DNA from: Aminipila luticellarii | Lineage (GTDB): Bacteria; Bacillota; Clostridia; Peptostreptococcales; Anaerovoracaceae | Direction: 5' to 3' | DNA length: 64,000 nucleotides | Assembly (NCBI RefSeq): GCF_004103735.1 | Contig: NZ_CP035281.1 | Span: forward strand, 1,116,001-1,180,000 | Shown here: positions 36,793-45,685 of the stretch, piece after piece | Layout of the letters: each line of letters opens with the position of its first letter | Position numbering within the stretch: the stretch's first letter is position 1 | Made by a program: the position numbers and the translations under genes | The notes under the pieces: generated by a model | Databases searched by the model: none | What the model saw: the letters and a program-made list of their open reading frames with translations, nothing else | Told to the model about the DNA's origin: nothing

Positions 36793-38706
36793 ATGAGTTT
36801 AATTACGGTATTAATACTATTTCCATTAGTAGTGTCTATTGTGACATTCTTGGTCAGAAAGGAGAGCATCAGGAGTGCGATTTTAAGAGTTGGTGCAGTC
36901 GGTACAGCAGTACTGACCATCTACACGGCTCTGCAGTATTTCAACGACGGACTGCTCCTGTCATTCGGGGATACAGAACCGATTGATTTGGGGATGATGG
37001 TTGTTGAAATCGGTTTGGCTGTGTATATTATTTCCACTGGTATAAAAACAAAGAAGTATTTGCTTTCTTTGTTCTCACTCTTCCAGACCGGTTTAATTCT
37101 TTGGTTCGAATTGACCCAAAAAGAAGGAATTGAAGTGGAAACAGGCATCGTATTTGACAAGCTGTCCGGCATTATGATTCTGGTAGTAGGAATCATCGGA
37201 AGCTTGATTTGTCTGTATGCGGTTGGTTATATGAAAGCCTATCATAATCACCATACGGACGTGCCGGAAAGAAAATCCTTCTTTTTGTCAGTATTGTTCC
37301 TTTTCCTGTCCGCTATGTTCGGATTGGTTTTGTGCAACAACCTGATGTGGATTTATTTCTGTTGGGAGATTACAACATTCTGCTCTTACTTACTGATTGG
37401 TTATACCAAAACCCCGGAAGCAAGGAACAATTCCTTACTTGCTTTGACGATCAATGTGGGCGGCGGCGTGGCCTTTGCATGTGCGATCGTAATGATCGGT
37501 ATGAACTTCGATACGCTGGAGCTTTCAACATTGATTTCCATGAAACCTGAAGCTTTGGTACTGATTCCGGTATTTCTGCTTTGTGTTGCTGCTCTTACAA
37601 AGTCTGCGCAGCTTCCGTTTTCAGCATGGCTGTTGGGTGCAATGGTAGCACCTACACCGTCTTCTGCATTGCTGCATTCCGCCACAATGGTAAAAGCAGG
37701 TGTATATCTGATTATTCGATTGGCACCGTTACTGGGAACCACATCCGTAGGCCGTATCATTACTTTGGTCGGTGCCGTTACATTCCTGGCATGTTCTCTG
37801 ATGGCCATTTCCCAGAGAGATGCAAAGAAGGTTCTGGCTTATTCGACCATTGCGAATTTAGGCTTGATTGTTATGTGCGGAAGTATCGGTACGCAGGAAG
37901 CCATTTGGGCAGCTATGCTGCTGGTAATATTCCATGCCGTTTCCAAATCCCTTCTGTTCCTATCCGTTGGTGCTATAGAGAATCAGCTGGGAAACAGAAA
38001 TATCGAAAACATGAACATTTTAATGAACGTATCCAGAAAGCTTGGAGTTTATCTGATGATCGGTATAGCCGGTATGTTCTTGGCACCATTCGGAATGCTG
38101 ATTTCAAAGTGGGTTGCCATGAAATCCTTTATTGATTCAAACAATATCATTATAGTAATCATGCTTGCTTACGGCAGTGCCGCAACCTTATTCTATTGGG
38201 GTAAATGGATTGGAACACTTGTTTCTAACGGCAGCGCAAAGGATCATGAACATCACAGCAAGTTCTCTCTGGATGAAGAAATTCCAATCTTCCTTCAGGC
38301 AGCCATTGTTGTCGTATCATGTCTTGCATTTCCGATTATATCGAAGTTCGCGATTGTTCCATATTTATCTGAAACATTTGGGGGAGCAGCTATGGCTCCG
38401 ATCGGAACAGGCAATCAAATTATCATGGTCATCATGATGAGCATACTTATTTTATTACCTTTAGGCTATATTCCAATAAGCAAAAAGGAAAAAGCCAGAA
38501 TTACACCGATTTATATGGCCGGTGAAAATGCTGGAGACAATGAAAACTTCATTGCTGCAACTGGCGTAAAGCGTAAGAGTGATTTGAGCAACTGGTATCT
38601 GGAAGGATACTTTGGCGGTAAAAATTTTACATTCTGGAGTAATATGACATCTATTGCAATCTTATGCATAGGCGTGTTACTACTTATTTGGAGGTGGGCT
38701 TTATAA
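36793..38706 (+). CDS. echA: Ech hydrogenase subunit EchA (NuoL-like ion pump)
   Basis: Large membrane subunit of the energy-converting hydrogenase, homologous to the antiporter-like NuoL of complex I and probably the ion-translocating arm. The 637-residue length agrees with EchA of Methanosarcina barkeri. About 15 hydrophobic segments are present, with the proton_antipo_M signature in residues 210-320 (LTKSAQLPFSAWLLGAMVAPTPSSALLHSATMV), which carries the key Lys. Its stop overlaps the echB start (TAATG). AGAGGTGG precedes the ATG. Confidence 0.93.
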   Translation: MSLITVLILFPLVVSIVTFLVRKESIRSAILRVGAVGTAVLTIYTALQYFNDGLLLSFGDTEPIDLGMMVVEIGLAVYIISTGIKTKKYLLSLFSLFQTGLILWFELTQKEGIEVETGIVFDKLSGIMILVVGIIGSLICLYAVGYMKAYHNHHTDVPERKSFFLSVLFLFLSAMFGLVLCNNLMWIYFCWEITTFCSYLLIGYTKTPEARNNSLLALTINVGGGVAFACAIVMIGMNFDTLELSTLISMKPEALVLIPVFLLCVAALTKSAQLPFSAWLLGAMVAPTPSSALLHSATMVKAGVYLIIRLAPLLGTTSVGRIITLVGAVTFLACSLMAISQRDAKKVLAYSTIANLGLIVMCGSIGTQEAIWAAMLLVIFHAVSKSLLFLSVGAIENQLGNRNIENMNILMNVSRKLGVYLMIGIAGMFLAPFGMLISKWVAMKSFIDSNNIIIVIMLAYGSAATLFYWGKWIGTLVSNGSAKDHEHHSKFSLDEEIPIFLQAAIVVVSCLAFPIISKFAIVPYLSETFGGAAMAPIGTGNQIIMVIMMSILILLPLGYIPISKKEKARITPIYMAGENAGDNENFIAATGVKRKSDLSNWYLEGYFGGKNFTFWSNMTSIAILCIGVLLLIWRWAL

Positions 38707-39572
38707 TGTTGTTAGCAATTCGTATTATTTTAATCATTGTTCTGACCCCGTTGGTTGGCGGACTGCTTGCAGGATTCGACCGAATTATCTCAGCAAGAGT
38801 GCAGGGAAGAAAGGGACCACCTTTATTACAGCCTTTTTATGATGTATTGAAGCTGATAAAAAAGGAAAACATACAGGTCAATAAGACCTATAAATTTTAC
38901 GTATATGTTTCGTTGATTTTTATCATTTTAACTGCTGTAATCATGCTGATGGGCGGAGATATTTTATTAGCCATATTTGTATTGACTCTGGGTGCTATTT
39001 TCTTTGCATTCGGCGGGTATGCCTCCCAGTCTCCGTACAGTATCATCGGGGCTGAGAGAGAGCTGCTGCAGATGATGGCATATGAACCTATGGTATTGAT
39101 TACTGCGGCAGGTTTGTATATGGTAAGCAAAACATTTTTCATTTCAGGAATTATCTCACAGGATGTTCCGGCAATCGTTTACTTACCTGCAGTATTTGTC
39201 GGATTTGTATATATATTAACGTTTAAGTTAAGAAAATCACCGTTTGATTTAAGCTTAGGACATCATGCTCATCAGGAGCTTGTTCAGGGAATATCTACCG
39301 AATATTCGGGAAAAGAATTAGCCGTTATTGAAGTGACCCATTGGTATGAATCCATTATTTCACTGGCTTTCGTTTACGTATTCTTTGCTACAAGCAATCC
39401 GGTAAGTCACGTATGGGCTGTTATTGCCTGTCTGGTCGTATATCTGTTTGAAATCATACTGGATAACTCGACCGTGCGTGTAAAATGGCAGCTGGCCTTT
39501 AAATCCGCTTGGATTGTTACCGGAGTTGTGAGCATAATAAACCTTATGATCTTATCATTTCTTAAATTTTAA
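38706..39572 (+). CDS. echB: Ech hydrogenase subunit EchB (NuoH-like)
   Basis: Second membrane subunit, about 288 residues with seven or eight transmembrane segments, homologous to NuoH of complex I; it links the hydrophilic module to the membrane. The pattern GLLAGFDRIISARVQGRKGPPLLQPFYDVLKLIKKE near the N-terminus and ERELLQMMAYEPM are family hallmarks. The ATG at 38706 overlaps the echA stop and follows GGAGGTGG; an upstream frame from 38664 lies inside echA. Confidence 0.94.
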   Translation: MLLAIRIILIIVLTPLVGGLLAGFDRIISARVQGRKGPPLLQPFYDVLKLIKKENIQVNKTYKFYVYVSLIFIILTAVIMLMGGDILLAIFVLTLGAIFFAFGGYASQSPYSIIGAERELLQMMAYEPMVLITAAGLYMVSKTFFISGIISQDVPAIVYLPAVFVGFVYILTFKLRKSPFDLSLGHHAHQELVQGISTEYSGKELAVIEVTHWYESIISLAFVYVFFATSNPVSHVWAVIACLVVYLFEIILDNSTVRVKWQLAFKSAWIVTGVVSIINLMILSFLKF

Positions 39573-39650
39573 TGGGATTTAAGAGAAAGAATAAAACTTT
39601 TTATATTTTTAAAATAAGCGGAATATATGTTTATTCGGAAAGTAGGAAAT

Positions 39651-40079
39651 ATGAATTTTAATACAAAATCACCATGGATATTACATTATGATGGCACAAG
39701 CTGCAATGGATGTGATATAGAAGTTTTGGCATGTCTTACACCGCTGTACGATGTAGAGCGTTTTGGCGTAATTAATACGGGAAACCCAAGACATGCGGAT
39801 ATTTTACTGATTACAGGCAGTGTGAACGATCAAAATATTCCAGTTGTTAAACAGCTTTATGAGCAGATGGCCGATCCGAAAGTAGTTGTGGCCGTAGGAA
39901 TTTGTGCAACTTCTGGAGGCGTATTCGCAGACTGCTATAACGTAGTGGGCGGCGTAGATAAGGTCATACCGGTAGATGTTTATGTGCCGGGGTGCGCAGC
40001 AAGACCGCAGGCTATTATAGACGGTGTGGTAAAAGCGATTGCCGTATTAGACGAAAAACAGAATGCAATGAAGAAGTAA
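39651..40079 (+). CDS. echC: Ech hydrogenase small subunit EchC (NuoB-like)
   Basis: Small electron-transfer subunit, about 142 residues, holding the proximal [4Fe-4S] cluster. The ligand pattern is visible: Cys18 and Cys21 (CNGCDIE), a Cys in VGICATSGG and one in VPGCAARP. The start at 39651 follows AGTAGGAAAT; the upstream frame adds eight residues without a better site. It transfers electrons between EchF and EchE in the known complex. Confidence 0.94.
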   Translation: MNFNTKSPWILHYDGTSCNGCDIEVLACLTPLYDVERFGVINTGNPRHADILLITGSVNDQNIPVVKQLYEQMADPKVVVAVGICATSGGVFADCYNVVGGVDKVIPVDVYVPGCAARPQAIIDGVVKAIAVLDEKQNAMKK

Positions 40080-40122
40080 TGTCTGATCGGAAACAGCGAT
40101 TTGACGGAATGGAGATTTATAT

Positions 40123-40473
40123 ATGGGAGAACAAAACATTAGAAAAATTTCTTCAGATGAAATTTTAGCTGAGACTATAAATCTTAAAAGTGCAGGGTAT
40201 CGTCTGGTAGCGATTTCGTGCACCAATAAAGATGGTTTAGAATTAAGTTATTCATTTGATAAGGACTATGATTTTATTAATCTGAGAATAAATATGGACT
40301 ATGATACTGAAATTGAAAGTATAAGCTGTATTTATCATTATGCTTTTTTATATGAAAATGAAATCGCAGAGCTCTTTGGAGCAAAAATAAAGAATATTGC
40401 AGTGGATTTCAAGGATAAACTGTACAGGTTATCGGTAGAGACTCCATTTAATATGAAGAAGGAGGAGGAGTAA
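40123..40473 (+). CDS. echD: Ech hydrogenase subunit EchD (NuoC-like)
   Basis: A 116-residue hydrophilic subunit homologous to NuoC (30-kDa subunit family). The region YDTEIESISCIYHYAFLYENEIAELFGAKIKNIAVDF matches the conserved PALNDFER-type core in shortened form. It overlaps echE at the TAATG junction (40473). Size agrees with the roughly 120 residues of characterised EchD. Confidence 0.88.
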   Translation: MGEQNIRKISSDEILAETINLKSAGYRLVAISCTNKDGLELSYSFDKDYDFINLRINMDYDTEIESISCIYHYAFLYENEIAELFGAKIKNIAVDFKDKLYRLSVETPFNMKKEEE

Positions 40474-41552
40474 TGGGAGAGAGAACAGTAATTCCTTTTG
40501 GACCCCACCATCCAGTGCTTCCGGAGCCAATTCACTTAGACTTGGTACTTGAGGATGAAAAAGTTGTAGAAGCAATTCCTCAAATCGGTTATGTTCACAG
40601 AGGACTTGAAAAATTAGTAGAAAAAAGAGATTTTAAACAATACACTTATATTGCAGAAAGAATTTGCGGAATCTGTTCCTTTATGCACGGCATGGGGTAC
40701 TGTATGTCCGTAGAAAGCATCATGGGCATCGAAGTGCCGGAGAGAGGGAAGTTCTTAAGAACGATTTGGGCAGAACTATCCCGTATTCACAGCCATTTGC
40801 TCTGGCTTGGACTGACTGCGGATGCCTTTGGTTTTGAAAGCTTATTTATGCATTGCTGGAGACTGAGAGAAAAGGTATTGGATATTTTTGAAGAAACAAC
40901 CGGCGGCCGGGTTATTTTTTCTGTATGTGATGTGGGCGGTGTCCGAAAAGATATTGATGCTGAAACACTGAAAAAAATCGTGGATATACTGACCGGAATG
41001 GATAAAGAGATCCGTGAGCTTACACAGGTATTTTTAAACGATTCAACAGTAAAAAGTCGTACGGTAGGTGTTGGTGTCCTTTCTAAGGAAAAGGCACAGG
41101 AATTGGGCGCCGTAGGACCAATGGCAAGAGCCAGTGGAATTAAAATGGATATGCGAACGCAGGGATATGCTGCTTACAAGCATCTGAAGTTTGAACCAAT
41201 CGTTACAACAGAAGGTGATAGCTATGGCAGAATGGTGGTAAGAATCGAAGAAATTTTCCAGGCAATCGACTTAATCAAACAGTGCGTGGAATTGATTCCT
41301 GAGGGAGACGTAATAACTAAATTCAAAGGAAATCCGGATGGAGAATACTTTACTCGTCTGGAGCAGCCCCGTGGAGAGGTTATTTACTATGTTAAGGGAA
41401 ACGGAACCAGCTTCTTAGACCGTGTCAGAGTCCGCACACCGACCTTTGCGAACCTTCCTGCACTTCTTGAAACGCTAAAGAATTGCGATCTTGCAGATGT
41501 ACCGATTTTAATTCTTACAATCGATCCTTGCATCAGTTGTACAGAGAGATAA
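40473..41552 (+). CDS. echE: Ech hydrogenase large subunit EchE ([NiFe] site)
   Basis: Catalytic subunit that reduces protons or oxidises H2 at a [NiFe] centre, 359 residues. The two Cys pairs are intact: Cys65/Cys68 in ERICGICSFMHG and Cys353/Cys356 in DPCISCTER. The protein stops three residues after the last Cys, exactly where processed hydrogenases end, so no C-terminal peptide is present to be cut. AAGGAGGAGGAG precedes the ATG. Followed by two hairpins before echF. Confidence 0.96.
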   Translation: MGERTVIPFGPHHPVLPEPIHLDLVLEDEKVVEAIPQIGYVHRGLEKLVEKRDFKQYTYIAERICGICSFMHGMGYCMSVESIMGIEVPERGKFLRTIWAELSRIHSHLLWLGLTADAFGFESLFMHCWRLREKVLDIFEETTGGRVIFSVCDVGGVRKDIDAETLKKIVDILTGMDKEIRELTQVFLNDSTVKSRTVGVGVLSKEKAQELGAVGPMARASGIKMDMRTQGYAAYKHLKFEPIVTTEGDSYGRMVVRIEEIFQAIDLIKQCVELIPEGDVITKFKGNPDGEYFTRLEQPRGEVIYYVKGNGTSFLDRVRVRTPTFANLPALLETLKNCDLADVPILILTIDPCISCTER

Positions 41553-41568
41553 TGGCAAATTTGTATAG

Positions 41569-41666
41569 AAATTTCAGTGGCAGCAGTTACTGCCCGAAAT
41601 TTTTCAGTTAAAAATATTATGACTTGAAATTCAACCTTTATGAAACCTTTAAGGCTGAATTTCAAG
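41569..41666 (+). other. Two intercistronic hairpins between echE and echF
   Basis: Hairpin 1: AAATTTC (41569-41575) with GAAATTT (41596-41602) and an inner GGCAG/CTGCC. Hairpin 2: CTTGAAATTCA and ACCTT (41623-41638) pair with AAGG and TGAATTTCAAG (41651-41666), a long, nearly perfect stem. Neither has a strong T-run, so RNA stabilisation or processing is more likely than termination. Confidence 0.7.
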
Positions 41667-41690
41667 CATGGAAAGGCATGGAAAATTAAT

Positions 41691-42056
41691 ATGTCTCTAT
41701 TAAGTATGACAAAGACACTTTTTAAGAGTATCGCTCACGGACCCTATACAGATCTTTATCCGGTTAAACCAAGAGAAAATTTTGAACGTACAAGGGGAAG
41801 TATAGGAATTGATATTGAAAACTGCGTTTTTTGCGGAATCTGTTCAAAACGTTGTCCGACAGGAGCTATTACAACGGTAAGAAATGATAAATCTTGGAGC
41901 ATTGAAAGAATGAACTGCGTTCAATGCGGCTATTGTGTAGAGGTATGCCCTAAAAAATGTCTCAAGATGAAAAATGAATATACTACTCCTGAACTAAAAA
42001 AAGTAAAGGATGAATATGTAGATGCACGAGTACCCGATAACGAAGAGAATAATTGA
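41691..42056 (+). CDS. echF: Ech hydrogenase ferredoxin-like subunit EchF (NuoI-like)
   Basis: Polyferredoxin subunit of about 121 residues that accepts electrons from soluble ferredoxin. Two [4Fe-4S] motifs are present: CVFCGICSKRCP and CVQCGYCVEVCP. The start at 41691 begins MSLLSMTKTLFKS, typical of EchF; the ribosome site (GGAAAA) is weak. The 3' end overlaps hypA by 35 bases in another frame. Confidence 0.94.
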   Translation: MSLLSMTKTLFKSIAHGPYTDLYPVKPRENFERTRGSIGIDIENCVFCGICSKRCPTGAITTVRNDKSWSIERMNCVQCGYCVEVCPKKCLKMKNEYTTPELKKVKDEYVDARVPDNEENN

Positions 42057-42360
42057 GATTTCCGAAAAATTTGCAAAAGAAAATCATGCGCAGGAAGTGA
42101 AACAAATTAACCTGGTCGTCGGAGAGTATTCGGGATACGTTGCCAGTTCCATCGAGCTTTATTTCGAGATCATTGCGGAGGACAGCATATGCAAAAATGC
42201 GTCGCTTCATATTGAACGGGTGAAACCCAAACTGAAATGTGACAGCTGCGGCAAATTATTTGAAAGAAAACCATTTTCATTTGAATGTCCGTATTGCCGA
42301 GGGGAAGGCCGACCTACAGAGATTGGGCAGGAATTTTACATTAAATCCATAGAGGTATGA
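42022..42360 (+). CDS. hypA: Hydrogenase maturation nickel metallochaperone HypA
   Basis: Delivers nickel to the hydrogenase large subunit together with HypB. The 112-residue protein starts MHEYPITKRI (the N-terminal Met-His-Glu of HypA binds Ni) and has the structural zinc motif CDSC...CPYC. Conserved LVVGEYSGY is present. AAAGGATG stands upstream inside echF; the overlap with echF suggests co-translation. Confidence 0.95.
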   Translation: MHEYPITKRIIEISEKFAKENHAQEVKQINLVVGEYSGYVASSIELYFEIIAEDSICKNASLHIERVKPKLKCDSCGKLFERKPFSFECPYCRGEGRPTEIGQEFYIKSIEV

Positions 42361-42372
42361 TAGGAGATACTT

Positions 42373-43023
42373 ATGTCAGAAAACAATGAAATTGAAGTAA
42401 TGCAATCTGTATATGATAAAAATGATGAAATAGCGGCAAAAATCAATACATCATTGACAGAAAAGGGAATATTTGCAATTAATGTAATGGGAGCACCCGG
42501 TGCCGGCAAGACATCAACTCTTATTAAGATTATTGAAAGACTAAAGGATATTACGCCGTATGTTATTGAAGGCGATATTGAAGCGGATATTGATACGAAG
42601 ACTTTGCAGGCTTTAGGCGTGAAGACCATTCAAATCAATACCAACGGTGCATGCCATTTGGATTCTCCGCTGATTGGTGAGGCGGTAGAGACTCTTAATA
42701 TTGAGAACGGCGTTCTGTTTATTGAAAATATCGGCAATTTAGTTTGTCCGGCAGAATTTCAGATCGGTGAGCATGTTAAAATGCTTATATCAACGGTAAC
42801 AGAAGGAAGCGATAAGCCGTATAAATATCCGCTTGCTTTTGAAAAGGCAAACAGTATTATTATAAATAAGTGCGACCTTCTGCCCTATGTAGATTTTGAT
42901 GAAGAATATTTTATGAAGGGCGTAAGAGCCTTAAATAAAACAGCTCCTGTTTTTAAGATTTCCAGTAAAACAGGAGAAGGCGTTGAGGAAGTCGTTTCAT
43001 GGATAAAACAAAATGTAAAGTAA
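42373..43023 (+). CDS. hypB: Hydrogenase maturation GTPase HypB
   Basis: GTPase for nickel insertion, 216 residues. P-loop GAPGAGKTST near residue 40, the metal-binding Cys-His in NGACHLDSPLI, IENIGNLVCPAEF and the guanine motif NKCDLLPYVDF are all visible. It lacks the His-rich N-terminal nickel store seen in some bacteria. AGGAGAT precedes the ATG. It overlaps hypF. Confidence 0.96.
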   Translation: MSENNEIEVMQSVYDKNDEIAAKINTSLTEKGIFAINVMGAPGAGKTSTLIKIIERLKDITPYVIEGDIEADIDTKTLQALGVKTIQINTNGACHLDSPLIGEAVETLNIENGVLFIENIGNLVCPAEFQIGEHVKMLISTVTEGSDKPYKYPLAFEKANSIIINKCDLLPYVDFDEEYFMKGVRALNKTAPVFKISSKTGEGVEEVVSWIKQNVK

Positions 43024-45389
43024 TGACAAATAAAATAATAGTATCAGGAATTGTACAAGGGGTTGGTTTTCGACCCCTTACTTTTCGCGTTGCGAAAAAA
43101 AACAATATAAAAGGAACTGTTCAGAATATTGGAGGAATGGTGGAAATTATTGCCCAATCTTCTGACGAGGACTTTGAAAATTTTTTGTATGATTTGCAGC
43201 ATGCAGAGTGCGAAGGCTGTGAAATCATCAATATAGAGATCACCGATATCACATCGGAAACCACCGAAAGCTTTGATCAATTTAAAATTATTGAAAGCAC
43301 ATCCAATGAGGTGGTGTCCATTATTCCGCCGGATCTGGCTACCTGCGACACCTGTTTGGAGGAACTGTACAAAAAGGATAACAGAAGATACCAGAATCCG
43401 TTCATCAGCTGTATGTCCTGCGGCCCCAGATATACGATTATGGAGGTTCTTCCTTATGACCGAGATAATACGACCATGGAGGATTTCCCTATGTGCGGCG
43501 AATGCAATGCGGAGTATATTTCTCCTGAAAGCAGACGCTTTCATGCACAGACTATATCCTGTTACGATTGCGGTCCGTATTTGATTTTTAAAGAATATGA
43601 CCGTGATAGAAAGAATGTAAAACGGGATAAATTATATAGAAAAAAAGCGGTTCAATGTGATCCGCATAAAGTAAATATATATAAAAATAAAATAAGATTT
43701 CAGCGTGCGGTCGAGGTTCTAAAAAATGGCGGAATCCTTGCCGTAAAAGGAATTGGAGGGTATCATTTCGTATGCTCGCCGTTTATGGAGCACACGGTAC
43801 AAAATTTAAGAAAGCTGAAGGGGCGTGAGGAAAAACCCTTTGCAGTGATGTTTGAATCCGTGGAGGCGATTCGAGAATACTGTGATGTGTCTGTTCCAGA
43901 AAAAAAGCTTCTGGAATCTAAAGCAAGACCCATCGTACTGCTTTATTCACATAACGAAAAAATGGCGCCGTCTACGTATAAAGGAAGCATTTACTGCGGT
44001 GCGTTCCTGCCTTATACGCCGCTTCAGACCATGCTGCTGCGGGAATGCGGGCCGTTGATCATGACCAGCGGAAATATTTCCGATCAGCCCATCATTCGGG
44101 AGGACAGAGAGATGCTGTCCTTAAGAAGTCCGTTGTTGGATGGGGTTTTATACAACAAAAGGCGGATCATTCGGTCTGTTGATGATTCTGTTGCAAAAAT
44201 TGTGGATGGCAAAGCACAGCTGGTTCGCAGAAGCAGAGGCTATGTGCCGTACCCTGTTTTTTTGCAGGAAAGCAGGAACAATTTAAAAATATTTGCAGCC
44301 GGCGGGGATTTAAAGGCCTCTTTCTGTTTGTACAACAGGGGGAGTGCTGTAGTATCCCAATATTTTGGGGACTTGGAAGAACGTTCCATCTTGGAAGAAT
44401 ATAAAAAATCTGTGGACGATTTATCCAAGCTGTTAAAGATGGAGCCGGATATGGCGGTCTGCGACCTGCATCCCAATTACTTTTCCACCAGATTTACCGA
44501 GTCTTTAAATAAACCAATTCTTTATGTTCAGCATCATCATGCACACATTGCATCCGTTATGGCAGAGCATAATTTAAAGGGAAAAGTCATCGGAATCGCT
44601 TTTGACGGAACCGGATACGGTACGGATGGGAATATTTGGGGAAGCGAATTCCTGATCTGCCAGGGAGCGGAGTTTCAGAGGGCAGCTCATTTAAAGTATG
44701 CTCCTATGCTGGGAGGAGACCAGTCCATGAAGGACGCCAAGAAAACGGCAGATTGCTTTTTAGTGGAAGCAGGGCTGGAACAATATATCCATGACGATAG
44801 AAGTGATTTGATTCAAGCCGCCCTGAGAAATCACATCAATACAGTTCTGACCTCTAGTATGGGCAGACTTTTTGATGCAGTTTCCAGCATTCTTGGGATT
44901 CTGGATGAGAACCATTACGAAGGGGAATGTGCGGCCTATCTGGAAAAAGAAGCCCTTTTGGCTGAAAAGAGCAAAATCTTTCCGGAGCCCATGTCCTTTA
45001 AGATTCTAAGAAAAGATGATATGATAGAAATAGATCCGGCACCTGTTTTGGAAGTGCTGTGCAGATTCCGGGAAGAAACAGACCATACGGGAGCTTCTTT
45101 CCTTTCAAGGCGCCAGTCTCTGGCGCTGGGCTTTCATTATGCGCTTGCAGAGGCCATACGGAACGTATGCCGTCTGTTAAGAGAGCAGCATCAAGTGAGC
45201 ACGGTTGCTTTCAGCGGCGGCGTTTTTCAGAATTCTGTTCTGACAAACCGTCTAATCAAACAGCTGCGGCAGGATGGATTTATGGTCTATTATAATATAG
45301 CCGTGCCTCCCAATGATGGGTCTATCAGTTTAGGACAGACGTATGTGGGTATAATGAAGGCAGAGCAGAATGAAAGTTTGAACATGTAG
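42999..45389 (+). CDS. hypF: Carbamoyltransferase HypF
   Basis: Makes the cyanide ligands of the NiFe site from carbamoyl phosphate, passing thiocarboxamide to HypE. The protein of about 796 residues has the acylphosphatase domain (SGIVQGVGFRPLTFRV), two zinc-finger-like segments (CDTC...CMSCGP and CGEC...CYDCGP), the YrdC-like domain (LAVKGIGGYHFVC) and the Kae1-like domain (QHHHAHIASVMAEH, FDGTGYGTDGNIWG). The start at 42999 has GAGGAAG seven bases upstream; ATG 43023, overlapping the hypB stop, is the alternative. A Lys/Arg-rich insertion of about 25 residues precedes the YrdC-like domain. Carbamoyl phosphate could also come from the arc genes. Confidence 0.95.
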   Translation: MDKTKCKVMTNKIIVSGIVQGVGFRPLTFRVAKKNNIKGTVQNIGGMVEIIAQSSDEDFENFLYDLQHAECEGCEIINIEITDITSETTESFDQFKIIESTSNEVVSIIPPDLATCDTCLEELYKKDNRRYQNPFISCMSCGPRYTIMEVLPYDRDNTTMEDFPMCGECNAEYISPESRRFHAQTISCYDCGPYLIFKEYDRDRKNVKRDKLYRKKAVQCDPHKVNIYKNKIRFQRAVEVLKNGGILAVKGIGGYHFVCSPFMEHTVQNLRKLKGREEKPFAVMFESVEAIREYCDVSVPEKKLLESKARPIVLLYSHNEKMAPSTYKGSIYCGAFLPYTPLQTMLLRECGPLIMTSGNISDQPIIREDREMLSLRSPLLDGVLYNKRRIIRSVDDSVAKIVDGKAQLVRRSRGYVPYPVFLQESRNNLKIFAAGGDLKASFCLYNRGSAVVSQYFGDLEERSILEEYKKSVDDLSKLLKMEPDMAVCDLHPNYFSTRFTESLNKPILYVQHHHAHIASVMAEHNLKGKVIGIAFDGTGYGTDGNIWGSEFLICQGAEFQRAAHLKYAPMLGGDQSMKDAKKTADCFLVEAGLEQYIHDDRSDLIQAALRNHINTVLTSSMGRLFDAVSSILGILDENHYEGECAAYLEKEALLAEKSKIFPEPMSFKILRKDDMIEIDPAPVLEVLCRFREETDHTGASFLSRRQSLALGFHYALAEAIRNVCRLLREQHQVSTVAFSGGVFQNSVLTNRLIKQLRQDGFMVYYNIAVPPNDGSISLGQTYVGIMKAEQNESLNM

Positions 45390-45445
45390 GACAGAAATCC
45401 ACGGATGAAGCATTCGTGATTTTCTAGGGTAAAGTAGGTGAAATT

Positions 45446-45685
45446 ATGTGTGTTGCAGTACCGGGAAAAATAGTAGAAATAAATGGCAGTACAGCTAAAG
45501 TAGATGTGATGAACAATACGTGTGATGTGAATATCAAGCTGGTTCAGGCTAAAATCGGTGATTATGTGTTGATTCATGCCGGCTGTGCCATTGATGTGTT
45601 AAGCAAAGATTCAGCGGAGGAAATACTCTGGATGTTCAAAGAACTGGAGGAGGAAGTGCATGATAACTCTTCAGCAGATCACTAG
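45446..45685 (+). CDS. hypC: Hydrogenase maturation chaperone HypC
   Basis: Small chaperone, 79 residues, which with HypD carries the Fe(CN)2CO unit to the large subunit. The N-terminus MCVAVPGKIVEI with the essential Cys2 is diagnostic, as is VGDYVLIHAG-like text (IGDYVLIHAGCAIDVL). It overlaps hypD by 26 bases. Specific partner here is presumably EchE. Confidence 0.96.
   Translation: MCVAVPGKIVEINGSTAKVDVMNNTCDVNIKLVQAKIGDYVLIHAGCAIDVLSKDSAEEILWMFKELEEEVHDNSSADH

Noticed and set aside
43600-43700. Possible frameshift in hypF at the Lys-rich segment
   Set aside because: The same reading frame carries conserved HypF sequence on both sides, so the segment is an in-frame insertion.
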